Positions 37,560 through 45,639 of a stretch of DNA of 49,547 bases are shown one piece after another (within the stretch, counting starts at the first letter, position 1; the number at the start of each line of letters is the position of its first letter). The stretch is from an uncultured Pseudanabaenaceae cyanobacterium. Lineage in GTDB: Bacteria > Cyanobacteriota > Cyanobacteriia > PCC-9006 > JAAUQQ01. The stretch spans positions 1 through 49,547 of the forward strand of contig CALIJJ010000063.1 in assembly GCA_938017515.1 (NCBI GenBank). Direction: 5' to 3'. A program made the position numbers and the translations under genes. Below the pieces are notes generated by a model. It ran no database searches. It saw only the letters and a list, made by a program, of their open reading frames with translations, and was not told the DNA's origin.

Positions 37560-37591
37560 GTTATCGGCCTAGGTTATTGGCCTAGGTTATT
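37553..37591. repeat. Three 13-bp tandem units spanning the stop codon
   Basis: GGTCTAGGTTATC (37553-37565), GGCCTAGGTTATT (37566-37578) and GGCCTAGGTTATT (37579-37591). The first unit contains the gene's last codon and stop. TAG occurs at 37557, 37570 and 37583, one in each reading frame. Confidence 0.93.
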
Positions 37592-37663
37592 CGCTGGCAT
37601 AGATCATCAAGGCGATCGCCCGCAAAGCGATCGTCTGCAAGAAGGTTAAAGAGAGAAGTATGG

Positions 37664-37697
37664 GTGCCCAGGCTGCGATCGCAGATTGGGCACTTTT
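37664..37697 (+). terminator. Terminator after the acidic gene
   Basis: GTGCCCA (37664-37670) pairs with TGGGCAC (37687-37693), with inner pairing from CTGCGATCGCAG, followed by TTTTCTTT. A HIP1 palindrome forms the top of the hairpin. Confidence 0.75.
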
Positions 37698-37714
37698 CTT
37701 TGGGCTCAAACAAC

Positions 37715-37762
37715 TTCGAGTTACGCAGCCTAATTATTTTCGAGTTACGCAGCCTAATTATT
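37715..37762. repeat. Perfect 24-bp tandem duplication
   Basis: Bases 37715-37738 are repeated without change at 37739-37762; the unit begins TTCGAGTTACGCAGCC. Unlike the other gap repeats this one is longer and lies away from any stop codon. Confidence 0.95.
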
Positions 37763-37908
37763 CCCTTGCGCCTAAATTTTAGAGGTGCCTTTTAGGCGGA
37801 CTTATTCGCGAACGAAGGTGTAAAGAATCCTGGTGAGGTTGAACCAAACCCCAAAACTCCAGGATAGGCTGAGGACATTCGCAATCAGCCTGGGAACAGG
37901 GTAAGACA

Positions 37909-38340
37909 ATGGCAGTACAAACCCGAACCAAAACACTCCTCAAGGTTCTTATCGGGGCAGCCTGGATTGACGGCACCATTCAACCCGAAGAACGCCAATA
38001 TCTCAGGCATCTAGCAGAAAAGCAGGGTCTAAAAGACGATCCAGAGCTGAAGCCGCTCCTCTATGAGCTTGTCAAGGTTCAGCCGGATCAGTGCTACGAG
38101 TGGATTCAGGAATATCTAGATAGCGAGAAAGATTCATCGGCCTGCAACGATCTGCTAGAAGCGATCAGTGGTCTGATTTACAGCGATGGATCCGTCGAAA
38201 TCGAGGAAGCCAAGCTACTCAATCGCATCCAAGAAATCAATGCGACATGCAGCACTGAGCGGCCCTCCCCTAAGGCCATTCTTGGATCAATTCAAAAAAT
38301 GTATCGCCACTGGCTGAAGCGTATCGATTCAATGTCTTAG
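37909..38340 (+). CDS. TerB-family protein
   Basis: 143 residues, all-helical. The segments LIGAAWIDGTIQPEERQYL (near residue 15) and ISGLIYSDGSVEIEEAKLL (near residue 84) are the two halves of the TerB fold, each with a helix-acidic loop-helix layout that can bind metal. TerB proteins are known from tellurite-resistance operons, but most cyanobacterial members are solitary and of unknown function. No other ter genes are in the window. Confidence 0.82.
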   Translation: MAVQTRTKTLLKVLIGAAWIDGTIQPEERQYLRHLAEKQGLKDDPELKPLLYELVKVQPDQCYEWIQEYLDSEKDSSACNDLLEAISGLIYSDGSVEIEEAKLLNRIQEINATCSTERPSPKAILGSIQKMYRHWLKRIDSMS

Positions 38341-38379
38341 TCATGTCTTAGTTATTGCCCTAGCCATTCGATGCCCTAA
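38332..38379. repeat. Tandem repeat spanning the TerB stop codon
   Basis: ATGTCTTAGTC (38332-38342) contains the stop, ATGTCTTAGTT (38343-38353) follows directly, and looser copies ATTGCCCTAGCC and ATTCGATGCCCTAA run to 38379. Confidence 0.85.
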
Positions 38380-38418
38380 TAAAAACGCTTCCTCACAACG
38401 AACAGCAAAAGAAACCTC

Positions 38419-38463
38419 AGTAACAAAAAAGCATCGTCATAATGACGATGCTTTTTTGTTACT
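38419..38463. terminator. Perfect bidirectional terminator
   Basis: A 22-bp inverted repeat (38419-38440 and 38442-38463) with a single central base. Arms carry A6 and T6 runs, so it can end both the TerB gene (plus) and the small membrane gene (minus) whose stop is 34 bases away. Confidence 0.93.
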
Positions 38464-38496
38464 GATCCCACCGAGAACCTTCTTCAAACAAGAATA

Positions 38497-38709
38497 TTAC
38501 TCAGTATCTTGCTTATCCATCTTGGTCTTAATCTCTGGAATAAAGCTGGGACGCTCTGCTCCTTCCCAGCCCGCAGGACGCTTGGAGTTATACCAAGCCA
38601 AAGAACCACCAACCACTGCCGCGACAAACCCAACAGCATAAACGAGGGTGAAAAGGCCCGGCAAGCCTCCACTAGTTTCAGAAGCAACTGCGATCATTGG
38701 AATATTCAT
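38497..38709 (-). CDS. Small single-span membrane protein, possibly Psb35-like
   Basis: 70 residues from the ATG at 38709, or 71 from the ATG at 38712. A short polar N-terminus (with SGGLPG) precedes one membrane helix (FTLVYAVGFVAAVVGGSLAW), then a conserved-looking YNSKRPAGWEGAERPSFIP segment and a charged tail. The shape and the NSKRPAGWE block recall a cyanobacterial thylakoid protein family; I think of Psb35, which stabilises a CP47 assembly module, but I cannot confirm this from memory. Lies downstream of the PBP gene on the same strand. Confidence 0.7.
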   Translation of the reverse strand: MNIPMIAVASETSGGLPGLFTLVYAVGFVAAVVGGSLAWYNSKRPAGWEGAERPSFIPEIKTKMDKQDTE

Positions 38710-38807
38710 CATCTTATTTGGTTGGTTATGGAATGACAGTCAGAGGGGCCGAGGTGTTGTTACACCTGAGCCCACAGAGAGGCGTTGATAGGGAGATAGA
38801 TAACTCC

Positions 38808-41204
38808 TTAAAAAGCCTCTTCCGGCAACGGCGGCGGCGGCGGCGGTGGCGGCGCTTCGTAAACAGGCTCGGGCTCGTAATACGGCTCGGGCTCGTAATA
38901 CGGCTCGGGCTCATAATACGGCTCGGGCTCGTAATACGGCTCGGGCTCGTAATACGGCTCAGGCTCGTAATACGGCTCGGGCTCGTAATACGGCTCTTCG
39001 TAATAGTCTTCGGGCTCGTAATACGGCTCTTCGTAATACGGCTCTTCGTAATATGGCTCTTCGTAATATGGCTCTTCGTAATACGGTTCTTCGTAATACG
39101 GCTCAGGTTCATACCTGGGCTCAGGCGGTGCAATGGTTCCCTCAATCACACTATTGGGCTTGATTGGATCAGCTTTGATGCTGCCCTTGCGCGAATCCAA
39201 ATTCGGTAATTGCGGGAACTCCTCGACGTCCAAATCCGCCGTAATTTCCTTCATAACCGAGCGCCACAGCGCGGCGGCGGTGCCACTGCTACCTTCGGTG
39301 GGCTTGTTGTCATCGTTGCCGAGCCAGACTCCCGCCACCAGTTGAGGAATATAGCCCACAAACCAGAGGTCCCGCGCTTTTTCTGAGGTTCCCGTCTTGC
39401 CAGCAACCTGGCGATCGTTCAGGTAAGCGGGGCTGCCTGTCCCCTCATTGACAACCTTCTCCAACATCCAAGTCATGATGGATGCTGTTCCTTCATCCAC
39501 GACTTTCTTGGCTTTGTATTCCTCGGCTGCGTCAAAGATGACCTCGCCATTGCGATCGCGCACCCTGACCAAACCATGGGGCTCAATGAACTTACCCTTG
39601 TTGGCCAACGTACCGTAGGCACTCGTCAGCTCCAGAGCATTCACCTCCCAAGAGCCCAAAGACATCGAATAGGTTGGTTCCAGCTTCGACTTGATGCCCA
39701 TCCCCTTGGCCATATTGATCGTCGGCTGGTAGCCCACATCAATCAGGGTCCGTAGCGCAACAATATTGATGGAGGAGGTCAATCCCTTCAGCATCGAAAC
39801 GCGGCCGGAGTGCTTGCCACCATAGTTCTTCGGCTTATAACCATCCACCTCAAAGGGCACATCGTTATAGGTGTCGTAGGGAGAAAAGCCCGCGGCAATG
39901 CCCGCCGTGTACACAAAGGTCTTGAAGGTTGATCCCGGTTGGCGTTGGGCCTGGGTCACTCGGTTAAATTGGCTGTCGCCAAAACTGGCTCCCCCCACCA
40001 TCACCTTGACCTGGCCATTGCGAGGGTCAATGACGGTCATGGACGCCTGTTCAAACCACTGGTAGTAGCCTTCATTTTTGACGAAGTCCACGACCATATC
40101 AGTGGCATGCTTCTGCCACTCCAGATTCAAACTGGTTTCAACGGTCAGTCCTCCAGCCTCGATTTCGTCAGTGCTGAGGTGCTTTTCCAGCTCCTTGCGA
40201 ACGTAGGTTGTGAAGTAGGGAGACTTACTGTTGAAGTACTTCGGCTCCTTTTCATTCACCACCAGCTCCTTAGCAGCTTCCTCATCCGCCTCGGCCTGGG
40301 TGATAAATCCTTCTCGCGCCATCCGCTGAAGGACAATGTTGCGCCGCTCCTTGGCATACTCCGGATTTTCAAGGGGGGAGTAGGCACTGGGAGCGGGGGG
40401 CACACCGGCAATCACTGCCACTTCACCAACGGTCAGATCATCGACATCCTTACCAAAGTAAATCCAGGCAGCGTCCGCCACACCATAGGCACCAGAACCG
40501 AGATAAACCAGGTTGAGATAGCGCTCTAGGATCTTGTCCTTACCCAGCTCTTCCTCAATTTTCTGAGCGAGGAGCGCTTCACGAACCTTGCGCTTGATGG
40601 TTTGGTCCTGATCAAGAAATGCAATGCGGGCCAGCTGTTGCGTCAGTGTACTGCCGCCTTCGACGACTCCCTTGGCCGTGACGTTGGCGCGAATCGCACG
40701 GGCAATAGACTGGTAATCGACCCCTGTGTGCTGATAAAAACGGCGGTCTTCTGCTGCGACGAAGGCCTGGATGATGATCTCCGGCATCTCATCGAAGGGA
40801 ATATCATCGCGGGTCGAAGGGCCTAATTTCTGCAGGATCTGGCCATCAGCCGACTTGAATGTCAGCGTTCCACGTCGGGCAAAGGTAACGGCGCCATTGG
40901 GGTCAGGGAGTTCCGCAATCATGCGCTGGCGGAAATAGGCGAGGCCACCAACCGCTGCACCAGCACCGATAATCAGCACTGACAACACTTGGAATCTGCG
41001 CATCTTGGCAACCTTCACGACTGCGGGAGGAATGGGAAGCTTCGGACGGCGACGCTTCTTCGCCTTGCCCGCTTTGCCCTCGACTTCCTCAGATGCAGTT
41101 CCTTTTGGCTCTTTAGATGCGCTATCCGCTGGTGCCTTGGATGCAGCACCATCGCCCTGAGCGGGAGGAGCACTACGGTCTTTTCCACCAATTGACTTAG
41201 TCAC
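38808..41204 (-). CDS. Class A penicillin-binding protein (PBP1A type)
   Basis: 798 residues. A Lys/Ala-rich cytoplasmic N-terminus leads to one membrane helix (about 75-95). The glycosyltransferase domain has EDRRFYQHTGVD (about 151) and GGSTLTQQLAR. The transpeptidase domain has STFK with the catalytic serine (about 425), SSIN (about 477) and KTGTS (about 602). It polymerises and cross-links peptidoglycan in the periplasm. The last 100 residues are a tail of PYYEP and PYYEEP repeats rich in Tyr, Glu and Pro, ending in a polyproline run; such a tail is unusual. The preceding domains are complete. Confidence 0.94.
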   Translation of the reverse strand: MTKSIGGKDRSAPPAQGDGAASKAPADSASKEPKGTASEEVEGKAGKAKKRRRPKLPIPPAVVKVAKMRRFQVLSVLIIGAGAAVGGLAYFRQRMIAELPDPNGAVTFARRGTLTFKSADGQILQKLGPSTRDDIPFDEMPEIIIQAFVAAEDRRFYQHTGVDYQSIARAIRANVTAKGVVEGGSTLTQQLARIAFLDQDQTIKRKVREALLAQKIEEELGKDKILERYLNLVYLGSGAYGVADAAWIYFGKDVDDLTVGEVAVIAGVPPAPSAYSPLENPEYAKERRNIVLQRMAREGFITQAEADEEAAKELVVNEKEPKYFNSKSPYFTTYVRKELEKHLSTDEIEAGGLTVETSLNLEWQKHATDMVVDFVKNEGYYQWFEQASMTVIDPRNGQVKVMVGGASFGDSQFNRVTQAQRQPGSTFKTFVYTAGIAAGFSPYDTYNDVPFEVDGYKPKNYGGKHSGRVSMLKGLTSSINIVALRTLIDVGYQPTINMAKGMGIKSKLEPTYSMSLGSWEVNALELTSAYGTLANKGKFIEPHGLVRVRDRNGEVIFDAAEEYKAKKVVDEGTASIMTWMLEKVVNEGTGSPAYLNDRQVAGKTGTSEKARDLWFVGYIPQLVAGVWLGNDDNKPTEGSSGTAAALWRSVMKEITADLDVEEFPQLPNLDSRKGSIKADPIKPNSVIEGTIAPPEPRYEPEPYYEEPYYEEPYYEEPYYEEPYYEEPYYEPEDYYEEPYYEPEPYYEPEPYYEPEPYYEPEPYYEPEPYYEPEPYYEPEPVYEAPPPPPPPPLPEEAF
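38866..39112 (-). repeat. 18-bp and 15-bp coding repeats of the PBP tail
   Basis: Plus-strand reading shows CGGCTCGGGCTCGTAATA repeated about seven times (38880-38997), then CGGCTCTTCGTAATA repeats (about 38991-39100). On the coding strand these specify YYEPEP and YYEEP units. Confidence 0.92.
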
Positions 41205-41299
41205 CTTTACTCCTTGCGCTATTGCCCGTGAGACAGACCTGACAAACTCCGACTCACCAGCCCCTAAGCTTTTCTGGAAAAACGGCTAGATCCTATCGA

Positions 41300-42346
41300 T
41301 TAAATCACGGTATGACCGAGGGCCAAAGCCGCGACTAACATCCCCAAAACTAAAAATGGTTGTGCGCTGGCTTGATATTTCACATCATTATTCAAGGGAT
41401 CGCGCAGAAAGTACATGTCCTGAAACGTGATTTGCGGAATTACGAGTAAGACCAGCAAAACCGCGTATAAATTTTGATGGATTGTCACTAGGTAAGCGGC
41501 AATACCGAGCTGAAAAATGTCAATCATCAGAACACAGATCCAGGCCGCCTTATCGATACCGAACATCACCGGTAAGGAATTGAGACCCAGTTGGCGATCG
41601 CCTTCCACGCTCTTGAAATCATTGACAATGGCAATGCCCAAACCGGCCATGCTGTAAACCAGCGTGATAACTATAATCTTCCAATCCAACGATCCAAAGA
41701 GGGCCTGTCCCGCCCACCAAGGGAGGGCGATGTAACTTGCCCCTAGGGCATAGTTACCGGCCCAGCCATTTTGCTTCAGCTTCAGCGGTGGTGCTGAGTA
41801 GATATAGGCCACAAACGAGCCAAACAACGTCAACACCAACATGATGGGAAAATCATGGCCCACAGCGCGGTCCAGCACATAGGACACGCCAATACCGCCT
41901 AGGAGCAGCACCAAAATTTGGGTCACCACCTGGGGCACGGAAATGGCACCGGAGGGAATCGGACGATAGGGCTCATTAATCGCGTCAATGTCGCGATCGT
42001 AGAAGTCATTAATCGTCTGGGTATAGCCCGCGAGCAAAGGACCGGACATGAACATGCAAAGCATAGCGAGGGAAAAATCCCGCACATTCCACTGGTAATT
42101 GCCAGAAGCCGCCGCCCCGCAGACAACGCCCCAAATGAGCGGAATCCAGGTAATCGGCTTCATGAGCTGAAGACGAATCTTCCAGATGGAAGTTTCACCG
42201 GCCTGGGCACCTTTCATCCCCAACATTTGCCTTGCCTTAGACCCTTGTTCTCCAGTTTGTTCTCTGGCTTGTTCTCCAGAGGGGGGGGTGGCATCAGCGA
42301 ACTGTTCCGGGATCGGGGCGTTTGTCTCTGGGGTAGATTCCGTCAT
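41300..42346 (-). CDS. chlG: Chlorophyll synthase
   Basis: 348 residues. ChlG esterifies chlorophyllide a with phytyl or geranylgeranyl diphosphate, the last step of chlorophyll synthesis, in the thylakoid membrane. A polar N-terminus of about 50 residues with EQxxEQ repeats precedes the prenyltransferase core. The first Asp-rich motif is NDFYDRDIDAINEPYRPIPSG (given in part as NDFYDRDIDAINEP) and the second NDFKSVEGDRQLG. About nine membrane helices. Lies directly downstream of the get3d-like gene on the same strand. Confidence 0.97.
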   Translation of the reverse strand: MTESTPETNAPIPEQFADATPPSGEQAREQTGEQGSKARQMLGMKGAQAGETSIWKIRLQLMKPITWIPLIWGVVCGAAASGNYQWNVRDFSLAMLCMFMSGPLLAGYTQTINDFYDRDIDAINEPYRPIPSGAISVPQVVTQILVLLLGGIGVSYVLDRAVGHDFPIMLVLTLFGSFVAYIYSAPPLKLKQNGWAGNYALGASYIALPWWAGQALFGSLDWKIIVITLVYSMAGLGIAIVNDFKSVEGDRQLGLNSLPVMFGIDKAAWICVLMIDIFQLGIAAYLVTIHQNLYAVLLVLLVIPQITFQDMYFLRDPLNNDVKYQASAQPFLVLGMLVAALALGHTVI

Positions 42347-42350
42347 GGTG

Positions 42351-42384
42351 GGTGTTGAGAATGAGTAGGTGTTGAGAATGAGTG
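42351..42384. repeat. 17-bp tandem duplication upstream of chlG
   Basis: GGTGTTGAGAATGAGTA (42351-42367) and GGTGTTGAGAATGAGTG (42368-42384) lie four bases upstream of the chlG start codon. Confidence 0.9.
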
Positions 42385-42418
42385 GGTATCGATGAACTGC
42401 GATTTTCCCGACAGACTA

Positions 42419-42482
42419 GGCCAAACATTAGGGCCAAACATTAGGGCCAAAAAGTAAAACCAGAAAGCAGAACCAGAAAAGC
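42419..42482. repeat. Two 13-bp tandem families after get3d-like gene
   Basis: GGCCAAACATTAG occurs at 42419-42431 and 42432-42444, with a partial third copy. AACCAGAAAGCAG (42458-42470) and AACCAGAAAAGC (42471-42482) follow, reaching to within five bases of the stop codon at 42487. Confidence 0.9.
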
Positions 42483-42486
42483 TGGG

Positions 42487-43587
42487 CTAGAACGAGATGA
42501 TCAGATAGCTGTCCTGGAATTTTGCGCCCGTGACCGATCGCCCCTTAAGACTATCGGGCAGCAAAATATTGCGCCGCTGGTCCCCCGCATCAATGGTGAC
42601 TTCCTGGTTGTACTGCGTCAGCTTGACTTGTTTTTTGTCAAACCCGGGCAAAAAGACGCGCACTTGGCTCGCAGCGAGGTCAATCTCAAGGGGCTTGGGC
42701 GCGGAGCTTGCCTCCACTGGATTCGGCATCCCGTTACTGAGGGACTGCCAATCTCCACTGAAGTCCGGCAGAACATGGAGGGGCAAGGGATTGAACTGCT
42801 CACCCACTGCCTCCGCTGCGGCTCCCTGGGTTAGCAAGACGCCACCCACGGTGAGGCCGACCTGCTGGGCACTTCCCCAGAGATAGCGAGCAGTGGCGAT
42901 CGCCCCCTCACTCCCCGTCGTCACCAAATACACCACCATTCGTGCCGGATCATTCAGCGCCGAGCGTCCTTCCTCCAGCAAATCCAACGCCTCCTGCATG
43001 GGAGCATTCGCCTCGGTGCTGGCCAAACTTTGCAGCGGATTTTGCAACACTGCCGCCGAAATCGGCTGCAAAAACGGCAGCAGCGTCTGGCCAATATCCG
43101 ACTCTAGAATCACCTGCTTGAAGCGCCGCACATACCAGCTGGTCACCTCCAAAGAGCCCAGATTACGCAGCACTTCCAGACTCGATTCACCGTCATAGAT
43201 GATGACGTCGTAGGCGTTACTCTGGGCGTACTCCCGAATCGTATTCATCGCCAGAGCCGCATCCATCCCCGGCAAAATGCCCAGCTCTTCGCCATAGACA
43301 TTTTTGAAGAAAGGACTGCGCAGATATTCAGCCTCGCGCGTTTTGAGCTGCTCCCAGGCCTGCTGCACCAACACCGTGGACTGGAACTGCACCACCGAAA
43401 AATTAGGCTCGATGACCGCGGGTTCAGCACCGAGAGACTGGCCAAGCAGCAGTCCCAACGCCGGACCTGGTTCTTGGGAGGTCAGCAGAACACGCTTTCC
43501 TTGGGCAGCGAGCTGCTTAGCTGCGGCAACAGCAACGGTCGTCCGTCCCGTTCCACCTTTTCCGAGATAAGTCAGGATTTGCGCCAT
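42487..43587 (-). CDS. Get3d-like ArsA/GET3 ATPase with C-terminal alpha-crystallin domain
   Basis: 366 residues. The N-terminal ATPase has the deviant Walker A GKGGTGRTT, keeping the signature Lys of the GKGG part but with Arg where the second, canonical Lys is usual. The last 75 residues, with VRVFLPGFDKKQVKLTQYNQE and NILLPDSLKG, form a small-heat-shock (alpha-crystallin-like) domain. This fusion defines Get3d of cyanobacteria and plastids, a homologue of the tail-anchored-protein targeting factor Get3; its client is not settled. Position directly upstream of chlG suggests a link to chlorophyll-protein assembly (inference). Confidence 0.85.
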   Translation of the reverse strand: MAQILTYLGKGGTGRTTVAVAAAKQLAAQGKRVLLTSQEPGPALGLLLGQSLGAEPAVIEPNFSVVQFQSTVLVQQAWEQLKTREAEYLRSPFFKNVYGEELGILPGMDAALAMNTIREYAQSNAYDVIIYDGESSLEVLRNLGSLEVTSWYVRRFKQVILESDIGQTLLPFLQPISAAVLQNPLQSLASTEANAPMQEALDLLEEGRSALNDPARMVVYLVTTGSEGAIATARYLWGSAQQVGLTVGGVLLTQGAAAEAVGEQFNPLPLHVLPDFSGDWQSLSNGMPNPVEASSAPKPLEIDLAASQVRVFLPGFDKKQVKLTQYNQEVTIDAGDQRRNILLPDSLKGRSVTGAKFQDSYLIISF

Positions 43588-43905
43588 TTTTTTTCCGAAT
43601 TACTTACTGGCCGAATTACTTACTGGCCGAACGACTCGCTAGCCGAATCTCGCTAGCCAAATGATCAATGATTTTCTGGCGAAGTGACTCATGGGGTCTC
43701 AGTCAGTCATTGACCCAATTTACTCATTGACCCAACGACTAACTGGCCAAATCTTACAGAACGCCTATCCATAAAACATCCCCCTTCGTGAAGGGGGACA
43801 GCAGGGATACTTATTCGGAGGTGAACACAGCAAGAAACTGCGAACAGGCCAACGACGAGTCATTAATCCCCTACCCCTCAGACAAGAGGAGTATCGCAAA
43901 AAAGC
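43588..43905. other. Gap between petP and get3d-like gene
   Basis: Two tandem repeat families, a perfect 8-bp hairpin at 43779-43798 (TCCCCCTT / AAGGGGGA, loop CGTG) with TGTTTTA after it on the minus strand, and the petP terminator. No gene. Confidence 0.5.
43595..43736. repeat. Two 16-bp tandem families upstream of get3d-like gene
   Basis: CCGAATTACTTACTGG (43595-43610 and 43611-43626, exact) is followed by looser copies CCGAACGACTCGCTAG (43627-43642) and CCGAATCTCGCTAG (43643-43656). AGTCATTGACCCAATT (43705-43720) and TACTCATTGACCCAAC (43721-43736) form a second pair. Confidence 0.9.
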
Positions 43906-43920
43906 CTATCCTTCGGCTTT
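43898..43920 (-). terminator. Terminator overlapping the petP stop codon
   Basis: On the minus strand AAAGCC (43920-43915) pairs with GGCTTT (43906-43901) and continues into a T-run to 43898. The stop codon (43906-43908) lies inside the hairpin, so translation to the end of petP would compete with hairpin folding. Confidence 0.75.
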
Positions 43921-44106
43921 AATCTCGTCCTCAAAGAACCAAGTGCTAAAGGCATTATCAAACTTGACCACATAGCCAATGCCCTTGCCATCCACAACGC
44001 GGTAGCCTTGTACCGTACCGACGGGATTGCTCTTGAGCTTGCTCACCATGTCTGAGGAAATGCGATCGCGAATCCGCAGCACCCGAACCTTCTGTCCAAT
44101 ATCCAT
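43906..44106 (-). CDS. petP: PetP-like cytochrome b6f small subunit (DUF2862)
   Basis: 66 residues, soluble, small beta-barrel type. MDIGQKVRVLRIRDRISSDM and the later GTVQGYRVVDGKGIGYVVKFD followed by TWFFEDEI match the DUF2862 family, to which the b6f-associated PetP belongs. PetP is a peripheral subunit on the cytoplasmic face that affects b6f stability and electron-transport routing. The identification is from family resemblance. Diverges from hisF. Confidence 0.8.
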   Translation of the reverse strand: MDIGQKVRVLRIRDRISSDMVSKLKSNPVGTVQGYRVVDGKGIGYVVKFDNAFSTWFFEDEIKAEG

Positions 44107-44225
44107 TTAAGTAAGTTCCTCCCAAAAAAGCGATCTAAAACGGACGGGAGGCAGTGGCCAACTGAATCAGGCCAATCCCACGCCAATGCACAGTGTATCA
44201 GTCATCTCAGTGAAGGAAGAAGCCC

Positions 44226-44996
44226 ATGCTGGCAAAGCGAATCTTGCCCTGCCTCGATGTCAAAGCAGGCCGCGTGGTCAAGGGGGTCAACTTCGTTAAT
44301 TTGCGGGATGCAGGTGATCCCGTCGAATTGGCTCAAATTTATAACGAGGCTGGGGCCGATGAGCTGGTCTTTCTGGATATCACAGCCACCCACGAAGGCC
44401 GCGACATCATGCTGGATGTGGTCTATCGCACCGCTGAGCAGGTCTTTATCCCCCTGACCGTGGGTGGCGGTATCCAAAACTTAGAGATGATTAAGAATCT
44501 GTTACGCGCTGGCGCAGACAAAGTTAGCCTGAACTCCGCAGCTGTTCGGGATCCGAGCCTTGTTGACCGGGGGAGTGACCGCTTTGGCAACCAGTGTATC
44601 GTTGTGGCTATAGACGCACGTCGCCGCAATGATCCTGCCAATCCAGGCTGGGATGTTTTTGTTCGAGGCGGACGCGAAAATACTGGACTAGACGCAGTGG
44701 AATGGGCCAAGGATGTGGCTCGACGGGGTGCAGGAGAGCTTCTTATCACGAGCATGGATGCCGACGGAACCCAGGCAGGGTATGACCTGGAGCTAACCCG
44801 GACCATTGCTCAACAGGTTGAAATTCCGGTCATTGCCTCCGGTGGTGCTGGAACCTGTGATCACATTCGAGAAGCTTTGACCGACGGAAAGGCGGAGGCC
44901 GCCTTACTCGCTTCTTTACTCCACTACGGCAAGCTGTCGGTGGCAGAGATCAAGGAACATCTTCAGGAACACAAGGTTCCGGTCCGTCCCCTTTAA
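44226..44996 (+). CDS. hisF: Imidazole glycerol phosphate synthase cyclase subunit
   Basis: 256 residues, TIM barrel. HisF uses ammonia from HisH to turn PRFAR into imidazole glycerol phosphate and AICAR in histidine synthesis. The two catalytic aspartates are in [15 protein letters not shown] and VVAIDARRR. Phosphate-binding glycine motifs TVGGGI and ASGGAGT are also present. The C-terminal half mirrors the first, as the family's half-barrel duplication predicts. hisH is not in the window, as is usual in cyanobacteria with scattered his genes. Confidence 0.98.
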   Translation: MLAKRILPCLDVKAGRVVKGVNFVNLRDAGDPVELAQIYNEAGADELVFLDITATHEGRDIMLDVVYRTAEQVFIPLTVGGGIQNLEMIKNLLRAGADKVSLNSAAVRDPSLVDRGSDRFGNQCIVVAIDARRRNDPANPGWDVFVRGGRENTGLDAVEWAKDVARRGAGELLITSMDADGTQAGYDLELTRTIAQQVEIPVIASGGAGTCDHIREALTDGKAEAALLASLLHYGKLSVAEIKEHLQEHKVPVRPL

Positions 44997-45008
44997 TCAT
45001 TTGAGTTT

Positions 45009-45056
45009 GTTTGATTGATTTTTTCGTTTGATTGATTTTGTTGAGCTGAGTCGAGC
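45009..45056. repeat. Tandem duplications after hisF
   Basis: GTTTGATTGATTTT occurs at 45009 and 45026 (period 17), followed by GAGCTGAGTC (45043-45052) and a second GAGCTGAG directly after (period 10). Confidence 0.75.
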
Positions 45057-45267
45057 TGAGCCCGATTTTTTGTTTTGAGATTGGGCCCAGGCATCTTTGC
45101 ATCTGCAGTTTAGTTTCACTGGAGCCCCGGCCGCTTCCGGTGCTCGTTCTACACGGCAGGAATTCGCCAAAAAAGCGAATACCGAGAATAATCTCAGCGT
45201 CCACTGAACCTCAATCCTTAGCCAGACAAGGGGCTCAGGGATGACCCAGGCCATCTAGAGTGACTCG

Positions 45268-45356
45268 TTTTCCCAGCACTTTTCCCAAGCACTTTTCCCA
45301 GCGGCGTTCTGGCTTTAGATACTCAGTTTCTTTACAACCAGGATTTACAACCAGGA
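45268..45356. repeat. Two tandem duplications in the hisF downstream gap
   Basis: TTTTCCCAGCAC (45268-45279), TTTTCCCAAGCAC (45280-45292) and TTTTCCCAGC (45293-45302) form one array. TTTACAACCAGGA occurs exactly at 45331-45343 and 45344-45356. Confidence 0.88.
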
Positions 45357-45639
45357 CTAGATCGTCCCAAAAAGCTGTCATTTCTTCACGACGATGGCTC
45401 TTTACCCGAGCTGCACTTTCCCCAAGTAAGGCTCACCAAGATGCCACTATCCAATTCCCCCAAACATCGACCCAGCACAATACCCGCCCATCTCGCCAGG
45501 GCTTTCTAGATGGCCACACCGACGGCTGCACATACCATCTGCCAACAAAAAGCAAGGTGCAAAGCGAACCATACGGCACATCTTTTCATTTTCTGTTACA
45601 ATACTAAACAATCAGGCTCATATTCACAGCCTTCTTCCC

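Larger units (their letters stand above)
37592..37908. other. Gap between the acidic gene and TerB gene
   Basis: Holds a terminator (37664-37697) and a perfect tandem 24-bp duplication (37715-37762). No gene seen. Confidence 0.45.
44997..45639. other. Long gap after hisF
   Basis: The largest gap outside the repeat array. It contains several short tandem duplications (45009-45056, 45268-45302, 45331-45356) and no recognised gene. A 115-codon frame at 45260-45607 has compositional features of noncoding repeats and no family resemblance. Confidence 0.4.

Noticed and set aside
38866..39112. Possible CRISPR array
   Set aside because: Regular 18-bp and 15-bp units are adjacent without spacers and encode a continuous protein tail.
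38697..39209. Plus-strand frame with RLGLVIRLGLVI-like repeats
   Set aside because: It is the complement of the PBP tail repeats; the PBP frame has full catalytic motifs upstream.
45260..45607. 115-codon plus-strand frame in the hisF downstream gap
   Set aside because: It spans tandem duplications out of phase with codons, has no ribosome-binding site and no recognisable domain.
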